17,343 nucleotides of DNA from Bacteroidales bacterium. GTDB taxonomy: Bacteria > Bacteroidota > Bacteroidia > Bacteroidales > ML635J-15. Made by a program: the position numbers and the translations under genes. The stretch covers positions 1 to 17,343 of the forward strand of contig JAQVPT010000035.1 in assembly GCA_028701945.1 (NCBI GenBank), read 5' to 3'. The stretch's first letter is position 1. Every line of letters starts with the position of its first letter. A model generated the notes under the pieces. That model was not told the DNA's origin. It saw only the letters and a program-made list of their open reading frames with translations, and did no database searches. Shown here piece after piece: positions 13,989 to 17,343 of the stretch.

Positions 13989-14612
13989 ATGAACGAAGTA
14001 AAAAACATTATTTTTGATTTAGGAAATGTAATATTAGACATCGATACTAGTAGAAGCGAAACCGCATTTGCCAATTATGGACTTAAAAACTTTAAAAACT
14101 TATATACTCTAGCGGCTCAGTCAGAAATATTTGACAGGTTAGAAGTTGGCAAAATCACACCTAAAGAATTTTACGCTAAATTTCGACAAATTACAAACAC
14201 CAAACTTTCTGATAATATTATTAAAGACTGTTGGAATACTCTAATTTTAGATTATGAACCTAAAAGGATTGAACTACTCAAAAAATTAAAAACTAAATAC
14301 CGCACTTTCATTTTGAGTAACACAAACAAGATTCATTACGATTTTTATACCGATTTAATCAAAAAAACACAAAATATTGACGGATTAGAATCTTTAGTAG
14401 AGAAAGCTTATTTTTCGCATGAAATAAACTTAAAAAAACCAGGCCGGGAGATTTTCGAATATGTGCTGCAAGAAAGTAATTTAATTGCCAGCGAAACAAT
14501 CTTTATTGATGATAATGAACCTAACATTAATACTGCTACTGAAATGGGCTTCAAAACATTTTTATTAAAAGAAAAACATTTAGAGGAATTAAAGATATTT
14601 AAAAACAGTTAA
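13989..14612 (+). CDS. HAD-superfamily phosphatase, YihX-like (HAD-IA variant 3)
   Basis: A 207-residue cytosolic hydrolase, the usual length for this group. Motif I is IIFDLGNVILDID, with nucleophile D10 and a Gly at the +2 position; YihX and relatives share this 'DLGNV' form. Motif II is the S110 of FILSNTNKIH. Motif III is K150 in NLKKPGREIF. Motif IV is D174/D175 in FIDDNEPNI. The cap between about 15 and 85 is the small helical type. E. coli YihX removes phosphate from alpha-D-glucose 1-phosphate. The substrate here cannot be told from sequence. The gene stands apart, 108 bp after the MORN gene, and probably has its own promoter. Confidence 0.9.
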   Translation: MNEVKNIIFDLGNVILDIDTSRSETAFANYGLKNFKNLYTLAAQSEIFDRLEVGKITPKEFYAKFRQITNTKLSDNIIKDCWNTLILDYEPKRIELLKKLKTKYRTFILSNTNKIHYDFYTDLIKKTQNIDGLESLVEKAYFSHEINLKKPGREIFEYVLQESNLIASETIFIDDNEPNINTATEMGFKTFLLKEKHLEELKIFKNS

Positions 14613-14624
14613 AACGGTTCGTAG

Positions 14625-14654
14625 TTCTTGCGGACACTAAATACAAATTGCGGA
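14625..14654. repeat. Short repeat TTGCGGA, 20 bp apart, downstream of the HAD gene
   Basis: TTGCGGA occurs at 14628 and 14648 in an otherwise A/T-rich gap. The 13-mer TTCTTGCGGACAC at 14625-14637 also matches, on the opposite strand, the 3' border of the inserted element (2807-2819). This might be a fragment of the same dispersed element, but no longer similarity to the element could be seen by eye. Confidence 0.35.
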
Positions 14655-14892
14655 TTACAGACTAATTCCATTTGCACATAATAGAAACATCAAAAACACC
14701 ATTGATAATATTTATTCTATGATTTATAATGTAACTAATACACCTATTTTCAACTACACGTATAAAATAATGACTTCTCGTTATTAACTTATGTTTTATT
14801 CCTCTACTTTTACAAATGTTGTGCAACCCAATTATTTTCAACAGGGTCTTAGCAACATAAAAAAATATTATTAATCATTATGTCATGATGTT

Positions 14893-17343
14893 ATGAAAAA
14901 ACTTACTATTCTCAGTCTTTTATTGGTTTTTGCTTTTCTTGTTCAAGCACAAACTGCATGGATTAAAAACTATCAGGGAAAAAGCATTAACCCACAAATT
15001 GAAGTTATTGAAACGACATCAGATGGACTAATTGTTAAATTAAGCCTTAATGCTTATCAACTTTATGAGGTTGAAACACCTCGTGGTACTGAATTTGTCG
15101 TAAAAAGCCCCGACTGCCCCAATTCATATTTTAAAGGAACTGCGGATTTACCTTTTATAACAAGCTCAATCGTAATACCCGACCAAGGCGGCTTTAAATA
15201 TAAAGTAATTTCTGCTCAGTTCGAAACAGTAAATAATATCAATATCGCACCTTCAAAAGGCTCAATATTAAGAACGGTTGACCCCAAAACTGTGCCTTAT
15301 GAATATGGCAGAGCTTATGAAATGGATGAATTTCTCCCATTTGAAAATGCTCAAATGAGTGAGCCTTTTATTTTAAGAGATGTCAGAGGTAGCAATATCA
15401 CGTTTTACCCATTTGTTTATAACGCAGTAAGCAAAGAATTGCGAGTTTATTCCGAAATTATTGTAAAAATCAAATTTGACCAGTCTAATTCTGTAAATGA
15501 AATCAACAATCCAAAGACTACAAAAACCGATGAATATATAAATGTTTACAACCGAGCTTTTATAAATTACTCAAATAGTGCGAAATACACTTCGATTGAA
15601 GAAGGAGCTCCAGGCAATATTTTAATTATTTGTGCTGATGCGTATTCTGATGCAATGGCGGATTATATTACATGGAAACACGAAAAAGGTATTCAGACAG
15701 AATTGGTACTTATGAGCGATATTGGAACAACTGCCGCTCAAATAAAAGCGTACATACAGAATTATTACGATAACGAAGGCGTTTCTTACGTTTTACTAAT
15801 TGGAGATGCTGCTGATGTTCCAACGAAAGTTGAAGGAGGTAACGATTCGGATAATGCTTATGTCTATTTGGCAGGAAGCGATAGTTATGCCGATGCTTTC
15901 ATTGGTCGTTTTTCAGCAAATTCTGTAGCAGACGTTGAAACGCAGGTAGCAAGAACAATTACTTACGAAAAAGAACTTAATACTACCGATACATGGTTAG
16001 AAAATGCTTTTGGGTCAGCGTCAAGCGAAGGAGGAGGTTCAAATGGACATGATGGCGGAGAATCTGATGTTGTTCATTTGAATTACATTAAAACTGATCT
16101 AGAAACTTATGGATACACTGTTACTCACGTAAATCAGTCTGGTGGATCAAATGCTCAAATATCTACAGCTTTTAACAACGGAGTTGGTATTGGCAATTAT
16201 ATTGGACACGGAGATGTTACATTATGGGCAAATACAAGTTTTTCAAATACTCAAGTGAATGCTCTAACAAACGAAAACAAATTGCCTTTTATCTGGAGCG
16301 TTGCGTGTATTAATGGCGATTTCAATGGCCCCACTTGCTTTGCCGAAGCATGGCTAAGAGCAACTAATAGCGGTAATCCAACAGGAGCTGTTGCTTTTCT
16401 TGGTTCTACAATAAATCAGGCATGGAATGAACCAATGACTGGACAGGACGAAATGGTAGATATCCTTATTGAGACATCCCCATCTAACATAAAAAGAACC
16501 ATGGGAGGCTTGTCTTTTAATGGAATGTTTAAAATGATTGAAGAAGGCGGATATGGTCAAGAAACTGCTGACACTTGGACTATTTTTGGAGACCCTTCAC
16601 TAATGGTAAGAACAAGAACTCCCCAAGAAATGACTATCTCGCATCTTGGCACTTTAAGTGTTGGTCAAACAGAATTTACGGTAAATTGTAATATTGATAA
16701 TGCTTGTGTGGCTTTAACAAAATTAGATGGAGACGAGACAATAATAATTGGAACAGCTTATACTTCAGGTGGCTCCGCAAATGTTACCATCACTACTTTT
16801 GACGCTCCTGGTAATATGAAAGTTACTGTAACAGCATTTAATAAAGTTACATATCAAGAAAATGTTACAATAATTGTTCCTGATGGACCTTATGTGGTCG
16901 CAAACGGATATACTATAAATGATTCCGATGCAAACAATAATAGTGTAGCAGATTATAACGAAACTATTAAAATCAATCAATCGCTACTCAACGTTGGTGT
17001 TGAGATTGCCAATCAAGTTTCGGTAACTGCATCAACAGAAAATTCAAATGCGAATATCACCGTCAATAATGCAAGTTTTGGAGATATTGATACTGATGAA
17101 AATAAAACTGTTAATGATGCTTTTACAATTGAAATAGCTAACGGAATTGCAGATCAAGAAGCGATAATGATAAATCTTACAATTTCTGATACTGATGATA
17201 ATATTTGGGAATCAAGTTACCCAATTATTGCAAATGCTCCAAAAATGAAACTTTCATTTGTAGAGATTGTTGATACCGATACAGGAAACAGTAATTATAC
17301 ACTTGATGCAGGCGAAACTGCTAAAATCATAATTGAAGAGATC
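14893..17343 (+). CDS. Gingipain-like C25 cysteine peptidase, partial (3' end outside the window)
   Basis: An open frame of 817 codons reaches the window edge without a stop. The signal peptide is residues 1-20 (MKKLTILSLLLVFAFLVQAQ). Residues about 21-215 resemble the gingipain propeptide (YELPRGTEFVV-like strand, IVPDQGGF-like loop, FILRDVRGSNITFYPFVYNAVSKEL-type motif). The catalytic C25 domain is about 240-575: PGNILIICADAYSDAMADYI, VSYVLLIGDAADVP, AFIGRFSAN, GIGNYIGHGDVTLW with catalytic His439, FIWSVACINGDF with catalytic Cys472, ending WTIFGDPSLMVR. The 33-residue His-Cys spacing equals that of RgpB. An Ig-like domain follows at about 576-665 and then a further beta-rich region. Both catalytic residues are present, so it should be an active secreted protease. 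A T9SS sorting domain would be expected at the unseen end. The alternative PorU is less likely because of the propeptide and Ig layout. Confidence 0.9.
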   Translation, partial: MKKLTILSLLLVFAFLVQAQTAWIKNYQGKSINPQIEVIETTSDGLIVKLSLNAYQLYEVETPRGTEFVVKSPDCPNSYFKGTADLPFITSSIVIPDQGGFKYKVISAQFETVNNINIAPSKGSILRTVDPKTVPYEYGRAYEMDEFLPFENAQMSEPFILRDVRGSNITFYPFVYNAVSKELRVYSEIIVKIKFDQSNSVNEINNPKTTKTDEYINVYNRAFINYSNSAKYTSIEEGAPGNILIICADAYSDAMADYITWKHEKGIQTELVLMSDIGTTAAQIKAYIQNYYDNEGVSYVLLIGDAADVPTKVEGGNDSDNAYVYLAGSDSYADAFIGRFSANSVADVETQVARTITYEKELNTTDTWLENAFGSASSEGGGSNGHDGGESDVVHLNYIKTDLETYGYTVTHVNQSGGSNAQISTAFNNGVGIGNYIGHGDVTLWANTSFSNTQVNALTNENKLPFIWSVACINGDFNGPTCFAEAWLRATNSGNPTGAVAFLGSTINQAWNEPMTGQDEMVDILIETSPSNIKRTMGGLSFNGMFKMIEEGGYGQETADTWTIFGDPSLMVRTRTPQEMTISHLGTLSVGQTEFTVNCNIDNACVALTKLDGDETIIIGTAYTSGGSANVTITTFDAPGNMKVTVTAFNKVTYQENVTIIVPDGPYVVANGYTINDSDANNNSVADYNETIKINQSLLNVGVEIANQVSVTASTENSNANITVNNASFGDIDTDENKTVNDAFTIEIANGIADQEAIMINLTISDTDDNIWESSYPIIANAPKMKLSFVEIVDTDTGNSNYTLDAGETAKIIIEEI

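Noticed and set aside
16354..16980. Two short minus-strand open frames within the C25 protease region
   Set aside because: The plus-strand frame is continuous through them and contains the conserved C25 domain and Ig-like domain.

Overview
The window comes from the chromosome of an AT-rich Bacteroidota (Bacteroidetes) bacterium, probably a free-living or environmental Bacteroidales/Flavobacteriia-type organism. The evidence is type IX secretion (T9SS) C-terminal sorting domains, a gingipain-type C25 peptidase, Bacteroidota-only families (DUF3109, DUF4465, DUF5074, DUF4956, DUF2490), TAnnTTTG-type -7 promoter boxes and A-rich leaders without Shine-Dalgarno sequences. No rRNA, tRNA, phage, IS transposase or CRISPR array was seen.

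Layout. (1) Positions 1-1555, minus strand: the first 39 codons of a probable DUF7033/polysaccharide-deacetylase protein, preceded by an M24B Xaa-Pro aminopeptidase. (2) Positions 1711-7893, minus strand: a vitamin B12 capture operon. In transcription order it has a weak promoter, a cobalamin riboswitch, a 52-codon leader ORF, a T9SS-sorted DUF4465 protein, a second T9SS-sorted surface protein, a BtuB-like TonB-dependent receptor, and a BtuG-like (DUF5074/YncE) lipoprotein ending in a hairpin. (3) Positions 7965-8264: a partial duplication of the 3' end and terminator hairpin of the next operon, with a (TG)9 tract. (4) Positions 8200-11782, minus strand: six closely packed or overlapping genes. 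In order these are a small lipoprotein, a secreted YDAFGN-repeat protein, a VTC-type (polyphosphate polymerase/CYTH-like) protein, a DUF4956 membrane protein, a DUF2490 outer-membrane protein and a small exported, probably outer-membrane, protein. (5) Positions 11951-17343, plus strand: a DUF3109 cysteine-cluster protein, a secreted MORN-repeat protein, a YihX-like HAD phosphatase and the first 817 codons of a gingipain-like C25 protease that runs off the window.

How the genes work together. In the B12 operon the riboswitch should lower expression when cobalamin is plentiful. The lipoprotein propeller and the T9SS-sorted proteins would bind corrinoid outside the cell and pass it to the BtuB channel. 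What differs from the well-studied gut Bacteroides loci is that two of the accessory surface proteins carry T9SS sorting domains rather than lipoprotein signals. The VTC/DUF4956/DUF2490 operon looks like one envelope module of unknown product.

The most unusual sequence feature is a 147-bp in-frame insertion, bounded by GGAC on both sides, inside the signal-peptide region of the BtuG-like gene. Removing it restores a normal lipoprotein signal, so it resembles a protein-coding-gene-inserted palindromic element of the kind known from Rickettsia. Other points worth a second look are the leader ORF under the riboswitch, the duplicated terminator region, the tandem octamers behind the MORN gene and the VTC operon itself.
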